Shown here: piece after piece, positions 8,517-17,629 of the stretch
Numbering within the stretch: the first letter of the stretch is position 1
Layout: the number at the start of each line of letters is the position of its first letter
NCBI RefSeq assembly: GCF_016236915.1
Contig: NZ_JAEHOK010000021.1
Span: 1 to 56,037 of the forward strand
Direction: 5' to 3'
DNA from: Salegentibacter maritimus
GTDB lineage: Bacteria; Bacteroidota; Bacteroidia; Flavobacteriales; Flavobacteriaceae
DNA: 56,037 nucleotides
Notes under the pieces: generated by a model
Seen by the model: the letters and a program-made list of their open reading frames with translations, nothing else
What the model was told of the DNA's origin: nothing
The model's database searches: none
Program-made: the position numbers and the translations under genes

Positions 8517-9016
8517 AAAGATTTCGGGAGTATTTTTGCCTCGAATGCACGAATAATTTTATCAGAGTCATGAAATTCCCCTTTGGAGCTTGTCCTGAAT
8601 TCACTTCGGGAGGTTAGGGTGCTACCCTCACCACATCGGGCACCATAAACTCATAATTTCCTTTATTACGAATTACATCCCGAACTACTGTAGAAGAAAT
8701 ATGGCTTTTACCGGAAGAGGTTATAAAAAAGAGCGTGTCTATTCCGCTCATTTTATAATTGGTTTGGCCAATGGCTTTTTCAAACTCCAAATCTTGCGCA
8801 TTTCGTAAGCCTCGTAGTAAAAATTCGGCATTTTGTTCTTTGCAAAAATCTACCGTAAGTCCTTTATAGGTGGTCACTTTTATTTTAGGTTCATCTTTAA
8901 AAGTTTCCTTTAAAAAATGCAGCCGCTCTTCCAGGGAAAACATATACTTTTTGTTGGAATTTGTGCCAATGGCCAGAATAATTTCATCAAAAAGCGGCAA
9001 AGCCCTTTCAATAATA
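8517..9016. repeat. Direct repeat, right copy (inside the intact coaD)
   Basis: This is the second copy of the approximately 500-base repeat described at 7286-7785. Here it runs into the rest of coaD without interruption, so this copy contributes the 3' end of the functional gene. The divergence from the left copy is a few per cent by eye, concentrated in the non-coding spacer. Confidence 0.85.
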
Positions 9017-9072
9017 TCGGTATGGCCTAAAGTAATAGGGTCAAAAGATCCCGGAAAAACTGCTTTTTTCAT
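8614..9072 (-). CDS. coaD: Phosphopantetheine adenylyltransferase
   Basis: CoaD transfers AMP from ATP to 4'-phosphopantetheine, the penultimate step of coenzyme A synthesis. The protein from the ATG at 9072 is 152 residues, a normal size, beginning MKKAVFPGSFDPITLGHTDII with the nucleotidyltransferase TxGH motif, and ending with the second signature ISSTVVRD near residue 130. An upstream in-frame ATG at 9120 would add 16 unlikely residues. The 3' part is duplicated beyond the toxin-antitoxin pair. Next upstream on the same strand is ddl. Confidence 0.93.
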   Translation of the reverse strand: MKKAVFPGSFDPITLGHTDIIERALPLFDEIILAIGTNSNKKYMFSLEERLHFLKETFKDEPKIKVTTYKGLTVDFCKEQNAEFLLRGLRNAQDLEFEKAIGQTNYKMSGIDTLFFITSSGKSHISSTVVRDVIRNKGNYEFMVPDVVRVAP

Positions 9073-9192
9073 AAAAAATGATTTTGTCTTTTCCGTGAAG
9101 ACGGAATACCAATTAGTCATTTGCGCATAAGCGGAAATTCAAATTTAATCATTTCAGGTAAAAGGAAAAAGAAACCCCTCCGCCTATCGGCA

Positions 9193-9216
9193 CCTCCCCT
9201 TTAAAAAAAGGGGAGG
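9193..9216. repeat. Intergenic hairpin CCTCCCCTTT/AAAGGGGAGG
   Basis: Perfect 10-bp stem with a 4-base A loop between coaD and ddl. It lacks a long U-tract after the stem on either strand, so I call it an intergenic repeat hairpin rather than a clear terminator. A similar CTCCTT/AAGGAG hairpin occurs near 23440-23460. Confidence 0.5.
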
Positions 9217-9300
9217 AACTTTTAAGAGTATTAAATAATTATATAAGAATCACATCCACTTCTATTTTGAATGGAAACTTTCTGAATTTACTTCGGGAGG

Positions 9301-10281
9301 CTACCGTAATTTTAAAGCCGTCTCGATTGCGCTGCTAAAAAGTTCGCTTAAACTTATTTCTGCAGCTGCGGCCTGTTTGGGTAAAATACTGGCTGCACTT
9401 AATCCCGGGGTGGTATTCATTTCAATAAAATGAGGTTCCCCGTTATGGAAAATAAATTCCGACCTTGTAAATCCGCGCATTTTTAGCTTTTTGTAAATCA
9501 GTTTAGCGATTTCCTGCACTTTTTTGGTTTGCTCTTCCGAAATATTGGCAGGTGTAATCTCCTGTGATTTTCCTAAATATTTAGCTTCATAATCAAAGAA
9601 TTCGTTTTCAGAAATAATTTCGGTAACAGGCAGGGCTTTTACTTTTCCTTTGTAGGTAATTACGCCAACAGAAACCTCGGTGCCATCCAGAAAAGATTCA
9701 ATAATCACCTCGTCATCTTCTTTAAAGGCATTTTTAGTGGCAGGAAGCAATTCTTCTTCAGTTTTTACTTTAGTGATTCCAAAGCTGCTACCGGCCCGAT
9801 TGGCTTTTACAAAACAGGGTAAACCAACTCTGGCTAGAATTTCTTCGGTATTTACTTTATCTTCTTTATTCAGAAAATAATTTACTGCCGACTTTATTCC
9901 GTAAGCTTTTAAAACGCTTATTAGATCGCGCTTGTTAAAGGTTAAAGCAGCCTGGTAATAGCCACAGGTAGTTTGCGGAATTCCGATTAATTCCAGGTAA
10001 GCCTGGAGCAATCCGTTTTCGCCGGGTGTGCCATGAATGGTATTAAAAACACAGTCGAAAGAAATGGTCTTTCCGGCTATTTTTACGGTAAAATCGTTTT
10101 TATTAATCGGGTAGGGGGTATCATCATCGGCCACTACAAACCATTCCTTTTGTAAAATATGTACCCGGTAAGGTTCATATAAATCGCGATTAAGATGTTT
10201 GTAAACCATATTTCCACTATTAATAGAGATTCTATACTCACTGGAATAGCCGCCCATGGCAATGGCAATTTTTTTCTTCAT
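9301..10281 (-). CDS. ddl: D-alanine--D-alanine ligase
   Basis: A 326-residue ATP-grasp enzyme that joins two D-alanines for the peptidoglycan stem peptide. It opens with KIAIAMGGYSSEYRISINSG, the family's N-terminal Gly-rich strand and Glu/Ser substrate site; PCFVKANRAGSSFGITKV is the ATP-grasp lysine and loop, and FIEMNTTPGL near residue 290 provides metal and D-Ala binding residues. Length is typical. It sits between coaD and a divergent PASTA/RluD pair; this grouping is conserved in Flavobacteria and mixes cell-wall and coenzyme functions. Confidence 0.95.
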   Translation of the reverse strand: MKKKIAIAMGGYSSEYRISINSGNMVYKHLNRDLYEPYRVHILQKEWFVVADDDTPYPINKNDFTVKIAGKTISFDCVFNTIHGTPGENGLLQAYLELIGIPQTTCGYYQAALTFNKRDLISVLKAYGIKSAVNYFLNKEDKVNTEEILARVGLPCFVKANRAGSSFGITKVKTEEELLPATKNAFKEDDEVIIESFLDGTEVSVGVITYKGKVKALPVTEIISENEFFDYEAKYLGKSQEITPANISEEQTKKVQEIAKLIYKKLKMRGFTRSEFIFHNGEPHFIEMNTTPGLSAASILPKQAAAAEISLSELFSSAIETALKLR

Positions 10282-10595
10282 CTGGGGAGTTTGGCGTTTT
10301 TAGTTTATTGTTTCAATAATATCGACTTAATTATAAAGCTTATTGTTTAATAAAAATATTTTAACCGAAACAGGCGTTAAAACCTATATGCTAAATTATC
10401 CTGGGATAAATAAGCATTCAATGAAAAAATCAAGATTTACGGGTTTGAAATGAGTTTTTTATTATCTCCGGATAACGCGTAAACAATAGACTTTAAACAA
10501 TAAACAATAAACCGGCAAAGCCGACACAACAAATCTACAAACAATCTGCCACCAAAAGCAGGGGTTTTATATCTTTGCTGCTTAGAAACAAATGT
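10282..10595. other. Divergent intergenic region with PASTA-gene promoter
   Basis: About 310 bases between ddl and the PASTA gene. It contains AT-rich direct near-repeats (TAAACAATAGA, TTAAACAATAAACAATAAAC around 10490-10510) and, at its right end, TATCTTTG (10570-10577), matching the TAnnTTTG -7 element and placing a start point just before the ATG at 10596. I find no convincing -33 TTTG at the right spacing. Confidence 0.4.
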
Positions 10596-11210
10596 ATGGG
10601 ATTCTTTAAATTTATTTTTAGTAAAACTTTTTTAATTCAGCTAATCATTGCCGCTATTTTAGTAATTGTTATTGCTTTTTTGGCTTTGAAATGGCTTGAT
10701 TATTCTACCAACCAGGATCAGCGTATCGCTGTGCCAGATCTGGCAAAGCAGTCTTTAGATGAAGTAGAAGATAAACTGGCAGCCCAAAATTTAAGATTTG
10801 AGATTATGGATTCTGCGAATTTTAATCCAGATTTTCCGCGTTATTCGGTGATAGAACAAGTGCCGGAAGCAGGGCAATTTGTAAAAGAAAATAGAAAAAT
10901 ATACCTTACTTTAAATCCCTCAGGTTATAGAAAAGTAATGATCCCCGATTTGATAAGGAAAACGCGAAGACAGGCCGAACCTACTTTAAGGTCTTTGGGC
11001 TTTGAGATTGGAGACGTTAGTTATAAACCCGATATTGCCGAAGATGCTGTATTAGAACTAAGGCATAAGGGTAAAAAACTGGAACCGGGAGACGAACTTA
11101 TGAAAACTTCTACTATAGATTTGGTATTGGGAGATGGTTCTGGAAGGTACCGAATAGGCGAAGATAGGAAGGATAGCACAACTACCGCAGAGGAAGAAAT
11201 TGAATTTTAA
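10596..11210 (+). CDS. PASTA-domain membrane protein
   Basis: About 204 residues: a short cytoplasmic start, one transmembrane helix (roughly residues 10-32, LIQLIIAAILVIVIAFLALK), then two PASTA domains (about 43-110, beginning AVPDLAKQSLDEVEDKL, and about 113-180, beginning MIPDLIRKTRRQAEPTL) outside the membrane. PASTA domains bind peptidoglycan or beta-lactam-like ligands; there is no kinase domain here. An in-frame TTG upstream is ignored because it overlaps the promoter -7 box. The stop codon overlaps the next start (TAATG), so it is translationally coupled to the pseudouridine synthase. Confidence 0.85.
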   Translation: MGFFKFIFSKTFLIQLIIAAILVIVIAFLALKWLDYSTNQDQRIAVPDLAKQSLDEVEDKLAAQNLRFEIMDSANFNPDFPRYSVIEQVPEAGQFVKENRKIYLTLNPSGYRKVMIPDLIRKTRRQAEPTLRSLGFEIGDVSYKPDIAEDAVLELRHKGKKLEPGDELMKTSTIDLVLGDGSGRYRIGEDRKDSTTTAEEEIEF

Positions 11211-12256
11211 TGAAAGAAGAAGATCAAAACGAAATAGACCAACAGGACGAAACTTTATACGAACATCATAAATTTGAAGCCGGTCCCGGTCAAAAACCTT
11301 TGCGCGTAGATAAATTCTTAATGAATTTTATTGAAAACGCCACCCGAAATAAAATTCAAAAAGCTGCTAAAACCGGTAATATATACGTTAACGAAGAACA
11401 GGTAAAACAAAATTATAAAGTTAAAGCCGGCGATATAGTCCAGGTAATGTTCGAGCATCCGCCGTATGAGTTTTTGCTAACCCCGGAGAATATTCCCTTA
11501 GATATTGTTTACGAAGACGATACCTTGTTGGTGGTAAATAAACCTGCGGGTATGGTAGTTCATCCCGGCCACGGTAATTATAGCGGAACCCTAATAAATG
11601 CCCTGGTATATCATTTTGAAAACCTTCCCAATAACTCCAGCGATCGCCCGGGACTTGTACATAGAATAGACAAAGACACCAGCGGACTCCTGGTAATTGC
11701 AAAAACAGAGGAAGCTATGGCACACCTCTCTAAACAGTTCTTTGACAAAACCAGCGAACGCGAATATGTGGCTCTGGTTTGGGGAAATATAGAAGAAGAT
11801 GAGGGTAGGGTAGAAGGAAATATTGGAAGGCATCCTAAAAACAGGTTACAAAATACCGTTTATGAAGGGGAGGAAGCCGAAAAAGGAAAACCTGCCGTCA
11901 CCCATTATAAAGTCCTGGAACGTTTTGGTTATGTAACCCTGGTTTCCTGTAAGTTAGAAACCGGGAGAACCCACCAAATTAGGGTGCATATGAAGCATAT
12001 TGGGCATACCCTGTTTAACGACGAACGTTATGGTGGCGATAAGATTTTAAAAGGAACTACATTCAGCAAATACAAGCAATTTGTAGATAATTGCTTTAAA
12101 ATATTGCCCCGTCAGGCCCTACACGCAAAAACCCTGGGCTTTGTACATCCAAAAACCGGTGAAGCCATGAGTTTTAATACCCAGATTCCGGAGGATATAC
12201 AGGCCTGTGTTGAGAAATGGCGCAACTATGCCAAAAACCAGAAGGAGGTGTTGTAA
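11210..12256 (+). CDS. RluD-family 23S rRNA pseudouridine synthase
   Basis: A 348-residue RluA/RluD-type enzyme converting uridines of 23S rRNA to pseudouridine. An N-terminal S4 RNA-binding domain (about residues 25-90, RVDKFLMNFIENATRNKIQKA) precedes the catalytic domain with the invariant HRIDKDTSGLLVIAK motif, whose Asp is the nucleophile, and the later GRTHQIRVHMKHIGHTLFND segment. It is coupled to the PASTA gene. RluD (sites 1911/1915/1917) is the best guess from the S4-plus-catalytic architecture, but RluC-like specificity cannot be excluded. Confidence 0.9.
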   Translation: MKEEDQNEIDQQDETLYEHHKFEAGPGQKPLRVDKFLMNFIENATRNKIQKAAKTGNIYVNEEQVKQNYKVKAGDIVQVMFEHPPYEFLLTPENIPLDIVYEDDTLLVVNKPAGMVVHPGHGNYSGTLINALVYHFENLPNNSSDRPGLVHRIDKDTSGLLVIAKTEEAMAHLSKQFFDKTSEREYVALVWGNIEEDEGRVEGNIGRHPKNRLQNTVYEGEEAEKGKPAVTHYKVLERFGYVTLVSCKLETGRTHQIRVHMKHIGHTLFNDERYGGDKILKGTTFSKYKQFVDNCFKILPRQALHAKTLGFVHPKTGEAMSFNTQIPEDIQACVEKWRNYAKNQKEVL

Positions 12257-12277
12257 ACCATCTCATTTACTTTTTTA

Positions 12278-12480
12278 ACGTCACCCCGAACCTGCGCTTA
12301 CCTTAAGGCGGGTTTATTTTGGATTATAGCAGCTTTAAAATCTGATTATAAAAAGAATTTATACTCAACTTGCATCCCGATAAAGAATCGAGGCAGTCTC
12401 TGAAATAATCCCGAAGCTTCGGAACAGGATGAGGTAGTGCTCGTCACCCCGAATTTATTTCGGGGTCTAAGCTGTTAAGA
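12278..12480. repeat. REP-like intergenic repeat cluster
   Basis: This spacer holds pieces of the window-wide intergenic repeat family: CGTCACCCCGAACCTG near its left end, and a hairpin CCCCGAA-N5-TTCGGGG at about 12447-12465 next to CGTCA. No protein is supported in this part. Confidence 0.6.
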
Positions 12481-12514
12481 ATTTAAATTGAGCTACGATA
12501 TTATAGAAAACACT

Positions 12515-12781
12515 TCAATTCAACGAACAATCTACCCGGGTCATCATCTTCCAGGAACATTTAAATGCCGGCGATTTTTTAGTGGAAGAAAGCTTCCGTT
12601 TAAACCTGATCTTAATGAATTTTCCACCCGAAATATTAAACTGGTAAGAATTCGAATTAAGCAGCTGCCCGTTAAAATCAATAATAATTGCACCAGAATT
12701 TTTCCATAAAAAACGACCTGTACAGGTTTTTATCGGGTTTGGATATTTAGAAGATCCTTCCATAAAATCAATTTTTGGAAA
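12515..12781 (-). pseudogene. Possible remnant of an AraC-type regulator N-terminus
   Basis: An open stretch of about 89 codons on the minus strand, with no start outside an internal ATG and no good ribosome-binding context. The translation (FLWKNSG, IIIDFNGQ, YQFNISGGKFIKI) has the strand pattern and spacing of the cupin-like arm of flavobacterial AraC regulators, then ends without a DNA-binding domain. I regard it as a decayed fragment; it could equally be a short unknown gene. Confidence 0.25.
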
Positions 12782-12839
12782 CTATAAGTTACGCAAAAAG
12801 ATGCTTTTATAAGAAAAACCTGTAAAATTTAACGCAGCT

Positions 12840-13136
12840 TCAATATTTTTTCTTCGCAATTCTATTCCCGGTAATTTGGCGTTGCGCATTAGATTTAAAG
12901 CGTGAGACCTCGTTATCCCGTAGTTTAGCGTGCTTGGTTTTTCTACCCTGCACCCTGGCGCGCCATTTTCTCCAATTACGCGGGTGCATTTCCTCCTGCA
13001 TAAATTTTATCACATCCTTTTCGGCCAGGCCAAACTGGTATTCAATCGCTTCAAAAGGCGTGCGGTCTTCCCAGGCCATAGCAATTACGCGATCCCGCTG
13101 CCGCTCGTCTAAGTCAAACTTTTTAGCAATACTCAT
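12840..13136 (-). CDS. TIGR03643/DUF2805-family protein
   Basis: A 98-residue basic protein recognised as the TIGR03643 (DUF2805) family of unknown function, found in many Bacteroidota and Proteobacteria. It begins MSIAKKFDLDERQRDRVIAMAWEDRTPFEAI, which looks like a helix-turn-helix-like helical bundle, then EEMHPRNWRKWRARVQGRKTKHAKL, a strongly basic Trp/Arg segment that may bind nucleic acid. No signal peptide. It is a single gene between a repeat-rich spacer and the restriction cluster. Confidence 0.75.
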   Translation of the reverse strand: MSIAKKFDLDERQRDRVIAMAWEDRTPFEAIEYQFGLAEKDVIKFMQEEMHPRNWRKWRARVQGRKTKHAKLRDNEVSRFKSNAQRQITGNRIAKKKY

Positions 13137-13269
13137 TTTTTAACCGAAATTTATGAAAATAGGAGCTTTTGTTGGGTTGAACATTGGTGAAGGTTTTTGT
13201 AAAAAAGAGGTGGTTTTATAAAAATGAATAGCAGAAAAGGGATAATAATTATTTAGGTGTTTCCCTGGC

Positions 13270-13430
13270 GGGTCGGGCTTTACGTTGCAATCTTTTTGCT
13301 CGATAATCGAGATTTAATCCTTCCGGCTTTGTTTTAAAGCCAAACCTGCCTCAAACCGAATTTCTGAAACTCGCAAAAAGGATTTCCACTACAATCCCTA
13401 ACGCAGGGGTTTATGTTTATTATTCCAAAG
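13270..13430. repeat. Intergenic structured repeat, single copy here
   Basis: The 325-base gap before the restriction gene contains CTCGAT-A-ATCGAG (13299-13311) and complementary flanks (AATCTTTTTGC near 13289 against GCAAAAAGGATT near 13373), giving a long imperfect stem, followed by ACAATCCCTAACGCAGGGG. The wording resembles a dispersed flavobacterial repeat I recognise from other genomes. Only one copy is in this window, so the family assignment is from memory, not comparison. Confidence 0.4.
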
Positions 13431-13461
13431 TTAAAAATCAATTTATTATGTTGTAAATAGC

Positions 13462-14769
13462 TTATCTGGAAAGATCTATAATTTCATTTTTTTTATACAA
13501 ATTAGGTAGATATCTCGATTTGATTCGAAACTGACTTCTTTTCTTAATTTTCGGTTTAACAGACATGTTTTCAAGCTTTATACCTGGGTCATAATAAATA
13601 TTACCAGTCGACATTTGGGAAAGGAAAAGCTGAAAATCCGTTCCTGTACCTAAAATTATATTGTTTCCATACTTGTATTTTCTATCTTTCTTTGAATCCG
13701 AGAGAGAGGGGACATAGCACGCCTTGTCATGTTTTCTATTCCAATGTAAAAGCATAGATGAAAAACTCCAAGAGGCCGCTTCATTCCCTTTTTGATCAAT
13801 TAAAGATATACTTCCGTTTGAATTTCTAATTTTTCCGCTTTCTTGATCGAATCCTATAAGTTTCATTTCTAAATTAGTAGTTGGGTGAATTTTTCCAACT
13901 TTGTGAAGGCCACCAAAATTCATACGGTCAGGTCGTCCTCTTTTATCAGAATACCCATATTTTCTAATAAAATATTCCGTCCCTTTTGTTTTATAAAGAC
14001 CATCAGTTGGTTCTGGTGTCATTAAGGTAATAACCGATGAGTTAATATTTTCGAATTTCTTGACACCAAATTGCTTTATTTCCCAACCCATAAAATCAGG
14101 TTCTGAATATCCATTTGGCGTTACACCTAGCTCTGCTTCTAAAGTGTAACCGCCACAATTTGAAGATCTACATGGCAGTATGTTACTCTTGGAATCGAGA
14201 CGTTTTGAGGAAATCCAACCAAGTTGATGAACTCTTGAAAGTTCTTGAAGTAGAATAGCTCTATTATTTGCTGCTCGCGGCAATTCAATAATTTTAAATA
14301 CACCGTGTTCTTGCAAATTATTTAGAGCATCAAATTCCTTAGCAATTTTCGAAATAGGATGAGCAACAAAACCTAAAACTTTTCCTTTTTTGTTAGCAGA
14401 TATAAATAGTATTCTATCCTCCAGTCTTTGAGTCATTAATTCAGAGGGGGCATTCTTTGAACCTAACAAAAAACCTGAAAATCTAACTTCTGGGTATTTA
14501 GGATAAAGAATTAATTGAGCATTTGGAGCAGGGGTAAGATTGCCTTCTTCCGTGATCCAAGAAAAATTTAGTGATGCCTTAAATCTTTCTCTTCTCCAAT
14601 CTCCAGCCTCAACCGTTGATATGCTTGAGATAGGTAAAATATTTAAAATTTCGAAATTTCCACCAAAATAAACTTGATTTTTGGAATTATCATTTGGAGC
14701 GAGTTTTTTTACATATATTACATCACATCCATTATTGACGAACAGTGATTTGAGACTCTCTAGTTTCAT
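13462..14769 (-). CDS. MvaI/BcnI-like type II restriction endonuclease with extra N-terminal domain
   Basis: A 435-residue protein. Its C-terminal two thirds carry the MvaI/BcnI nuclease signature: [22 protein letters not shown] with the active-site spacing Asp225-x4-Glu230-x-Lys232, as in MvaI. Those monomeric enzymes cut CCWGG or CCSGG. Characterised MvaI and BcnI are near 240 residues, so the first 165 residues here (strand-rich, with [12 protein letters not shown] and [18 protein letters not shown]) form an additional domain, perhaps an EcoRII-N-like recognition module. The start lies 38 bases inside the 3' end of the methylase gene, so the two are translated in tandem. Likely specificity CCWGG, inferred from Vsr nearby. 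Confidence 0.85.
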   Translation of the reverse strand: MKLESLKSLFVNNGCDVIYVKKLAPNDNSKNQVYFGGNFEILNILPISSISTVEAGDWRRERFKASLNFSWITEEGNLTPAPNAQLILYPKYPEVRFSGFLLGSKNAPSELMTQRLEDRILFISANKKGKVLGFVAHPISKIAKEFDALNNLQEHGVFKIIELPRAANNRAILLQELSRVHQLGWISSKRLDSKSNILPCRSSNCGGYTLEAELGVTPNGYSEPDFMGWEIKQFGVKKFENINSSVITLMTPEPTDGLYKTKGTEYFIRKYGYSDKRGRPDRMNFGGLHKVGKIHPTTNLEMKLIGFDQESGKIRNSNGSISLIDQKGNEAASWSFSSMLLHWNRKHDKACYVPSLSDSKKDRKYKYGNNIILGTGTDFQLFLSQMSTGNIYYDPGIKLENMSVKPKIKKRSQFRIKSRYLPNLYKKNEIIDLSR

Positions 14770-15973
14770 TAACTTTTAAAAGTTCTTTTACAATATTTTT
14801 ACCAACCGCTTGAATTAACGGGGTGGCAACTGAATTACCAAACTGCTTGTACGCTTGATTATTTGAAACAGGTATAATAAAATTGTCTGGAAACCCTTGA
14901 ATTCTTGCACACTCCCTTGGTGTTAATCTTCGTGGATTTTTCCCTTTCTGTGGTATTAAAATTTCAGCACCATCTTTATAGTACCTAGCGCTTAAAGTCC
15001 GTGAAATACCATTCAAGTTAGTTAAACCAAAACCAAATCCATTTCCTTTTGCTTGATGTTTTTTCTTATAAGCCTGTAGGTAACTCCATAGTTTGTCAGA
15101 TAATGTATACTTATCGTCAACTTTTGGCTCTAAAATATCTTGTATGGCTAAATCTATTCTTTCGGGATCCGGAAAATTAAAATTTTCTTTTTCTTTGAAA
15201 ATATTTTTGTTGAAACCGACTATTATAATTCTTTCTCTGTGCTGCGGCACATAATATTTAGCATCTAAAACCTTGAAATGAATTGAATACCCCAGTTCAG
15301 ATAAAGTTTCAGTTATTACTTTAAAAGTTTTCTTTTTATCGTGAGAGATTAGGTTTTTTACATTTTCTAACATAAAAACCTTAGGTTTTTTATGTTTTAT
15401 AATTCGAGCAATATCAAAAAATAATGTGCCTTGAGTTTTATCTAAAAAGCCGTGTTCTCTACCCAGAGATTTTTTCTTTGAAACCCCGGCTATAGAAAAG
15501 GGTTGACAAGGAAATCCCCCTAGTAAAATATCGTGATCAGGTATTTTTGTTTCCGGAATTTCCGTAATGTCCCCGAAAGGTACTTCTCCAAAGTTAGCTT
15601 CGTAAGTTTTTTTAGCGAAGGAATCCCACTCGCTGGTAAAAACGCATTTTCCACCTACATTTTGATAAGCCAATCTAATACCTCCTATTCCTGCAAAAAG
15701 GTCAATGAACTTAAATTTTGGTTTTTTTGGAGGTGGAAATGGAATATCCCACTTTATAGGTAAATAATATTGAAAATCTGGTTCTTCTGAAATCTCCAAA
15801 TTTTCGTGCAATTGGGTTAAGAATTCTTTTGCATAGGTTTCATAATATTTTGAAACCTCATTATCATGATTTTGAAAATAATGAGTTAAATGAGCCATTT
15901 CGTTAGTAGTTTTTTTGTCTATAACGATTTGTAAATTTTCTTTAACCTCAGAATATTTTTTACTCATTTTCAT
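14732..15973 (-). CDS. DNA cytosine-5 methyltransferase of the restriction system
   Basis: A 413-residue C5-methyltransferase that protects the host DNA from the partner nuclease. Motif I is [18 protein letters not shown] (about residues 87-104), motif [11 protein letters not shown] with nucleophile Cys156, motif VI ENVKNL, motif [14 protein letters not shown], and motifs IX-X close the protein ([23 protein letters not shown]). The approximately 80-residue N-terminal extension before motif I resembles Dcm. The start ATG at 15973 is six bases before a second ATG, and either is possible. The order vsr-methylase-nuclease on one strand suggests one transcript. Confidence 0.95.
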   Translation of the reverse strand: MKMSKKYSEVKENLQIVIDKKTTNEMAHLTHYFQNHDNEVSKYYETYAKEFLTQLHENLEISEEPDFQYYLPIKWDIPFPPPKKPKFKFIDLFAGIGGIRLAYQNVGGKCVFTSEWDSFAKKTYEANFGEVPFGDITEIPETKIPDHDILLGGFPCQPFSIAGVSKKKSLGREHGFLDKTQGTLFFDIARIIKHKKPKVFMLENVKNLISHDKKKTFKVITETLSELGYSIHFKVLDAKYYVPQHRERIIIVGFNKNIFKEKENFNFPDPERIDLAIQDILEPKVDDKYTLSDKLWSYLQAYKKKHQAKGNGFGFGLTNLNGISRTLSARYYKDGAEILIPQKGKNPRRLTPRECARIQGFPDNFIIPVSNNQAYKQFGNSVATPLIQAVGKNIVKELLKVNETRESQITVRQ

Positions 15974-16100
15974 ATTGCAAATATGCGATAATTATAACTT
16001 TTAACTTAGAAATTTTATTCCAACTTTTCAACAGTTTAAAGACTTCACCTTGACAGATTTTAAAGAAAAATATAAACAAAGGGGTATAACAAAGTTTAAT

Positions 16101-16541
16101 TTAATCTTTAATTTTTAAAATTTTCATCAATCGATTTAGGTTTACCTCTCTTTTAATTGATTTCTTCCTCTTTGGTTCTAACTCACAATCTGTCCAAATT
16201 ATAATTACTCGCCATCCTAATTCTTTCCATTTCTGTGATTTTATTTTATCTCTTTTTACGGCTGAAATTCTTTTGCCGGAAACTATTTCAGAAGTTGTAG
16301 ATATTTTATCTCCCTTATTGCAATCTTTATGGCAATGCCAAAAACATCCCCGTACATCAATTATTGTTTTATATTTCGGTAAAACAATATCCGGTTTCCC
16401 CGGCAATTTTTTATCGTGAAGTCGGTAACGAAATCCTTGCGCATGCAAAAACTTTCTGACAATCATTTCTGGTTTGGTATCCTTTCCACGAATTTTACTC
16501 ATATTGTAACTCCGTGTTTTCTTATCGTGTACATCTGCCAT
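16101..16541 (-). CDS. vsr: Very short patch repair endonuclease
   Basis: Vsr nicks beside T:G mismatches that arise when 5-methylcytosine deaminates, classically in CTWGG contexts, starting repair. From the ATG at 16541 (MADVHDKKTRSYNMSKIRGKDTKPE) it is 146 residues. It shows RYRLHDKKLPGKPDIVLPKYK with the catalytic Asp and the zinc-site segment GCFWHCHKDC, followed by WRVIIIWTDCEL. An upstream in-frame ATG at 16592 adds 17 residues of poor fit. Presence beside a C5-methylase and an MvaI-like nuclease makes a complete restriction-modification-repair unit inserted between ordinary chromosomal genes. Confidence 0.93.
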   Translation of the reverse strand: MADVHDKKTRSYNMSKIRGKDTKPEMIVRKFLHAQGFRYRLHDKKLPGKPDIVLPKYKTIIDVRGCFWHCHKDCNKGDKISTTSEIVSGKRISAVKRDKIKSQKWKELGWRVIIIWTDCELEPKRKKSIKREVNLNRLMKILKIKD

Positions 16542-16713
16542 AAGAATGCTCAATTTACCACTTAATCCACAAACCAAAAAAAGGTTTTCCATAAAGCGAT
16601 CTAAATTTTTAAAAGCCTATAAATCCTGGCTATTCCCATATAAAAAACTAATAAAACGTGGCTTTCCTGTTTTCTATGCTTTCACTTATATTTGAAGTAA
16701 AAATCGCATAATT

Positions 16714-17475
16714 ATGAAAATTGTTATCTCACCGGCCAAAAGCCTTGATTACGAATCTAAATTACCAACCACCCGGGGCACACAGCCCGCTTTTTTGGAA
16801 ACTACTGCCAAACTAAACCGCAAGATGAGTAGAATGACCAAAAATGAGATTTCAAAATTAATGAGCATCAGCGATAAGCTGGCCGATCTTAATTATACCC
16901 GCTACCAGGATTTTGAAGAAGAACACAATAAAAGGAACTCCCGCCCGGCCGTCTATGCCTTTAACGGCGATGTGTATGCCGGCCTGGATGCCTATAGCAT
17001 TCCTACCGAAAAGTTAGACCAATTGCAGGATAGCCTGCGCATCCTTTCCGGACTTTACGGTATACTAAAACCGCTAGACCTTATACAGCCATATCGTTTG
17101 GAAATGGGAACATCGGTAGGTATTGAACGTAAAGATAGCCTTTATGAAGTTTGGCAGTCTAAAATCACCGAACTGCTAAATAATGAAATGGAAACAGATG
17201 AGCTTTTTATCAACCTGGCCAGTAATGAATATTTTAAAGCCATAGACACCAAAAAGTTAAAGGCTGAGGTAATTTCACCGGTATTTAAAGATTTTAAAAA
17301 CGGAAAATTAAAAATCATTAGTTTCTACGCCAAAAAAGCCAGAGGGGCCATGGTACGTTATATCATAGATAAAGACGTTCACAACCTGGAAGAACTTAAA
17401 GGTTTTGATTATATGGATTACCGATTTAGCGAAGAACATACCGAAAAAGAAAGCGAGCCGGTGTTTATTAGGTAA
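16714..17475 (+). CDS. yaaA: Peroxide stress protein YaaA
   Basis: A 253-residue YaaA/DUF328 protein beginning [14 protein letters not shown], the family's hallmark, with [11 protein letters not shown] and a lysine-rich later half ([18 protein letters not shown]). In E. coli YaaA lowers free iron and protects DNA during hydrogen-peroxide stress; it binds DNA through a helix-hairpin-helix-like fold. TATATTTG at 16687-16694 matches the -7 promoter element, and the ATG follows 20 bases later. Downstream lies the long tandem repeat. Confidence 0.93.
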   Translation: MKIVISPAKSLDYESKLPTTRGTQPAFLETTAKLNRKMSRMTKNEISKLMSISDKLADLNYTRYQDFEEEHNKRNSRPAVYAFNGDVYAGLDAYSIPTEKLDQLQDSLRILSGLYGILKPLDLIQPYRLEMGTSVGIERKDSLYEVWQSKITELLNNEMETDELFINLASNEYFKAIDTKKLKAEVISPVFKDFKNGKLKIISFYAKKARGAMVRYIIDKDVHNLEELKGFDYMDYRFSEEHTEKESEPVFIR

Positions 17476-17629
17476 TTTCTTCAGATTTTCAGTGAGCAGT
17501 CTCAGTGGGCGGTAGTATTTAATCGTCATCACGAGCGAATGCTGAGTGCGGCCATCTTTTGTTTTATTTTCCCGGTCACTTCTAATTTCCGACGCGAGTC
17601 GGAAGTATCGGGAAATGCTTGGTAGATAA

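Noticed and set aside
9193-9216. Rho-independent terminator for ddl or coaD
   Set aside because: Good stem, but no T-run follows the stem on either strand.
12488-12709. Plus-strand small ORF
   Set aside because: Overlaps the more protein-like minus-strand remnant and shows no start context or family resemblance.
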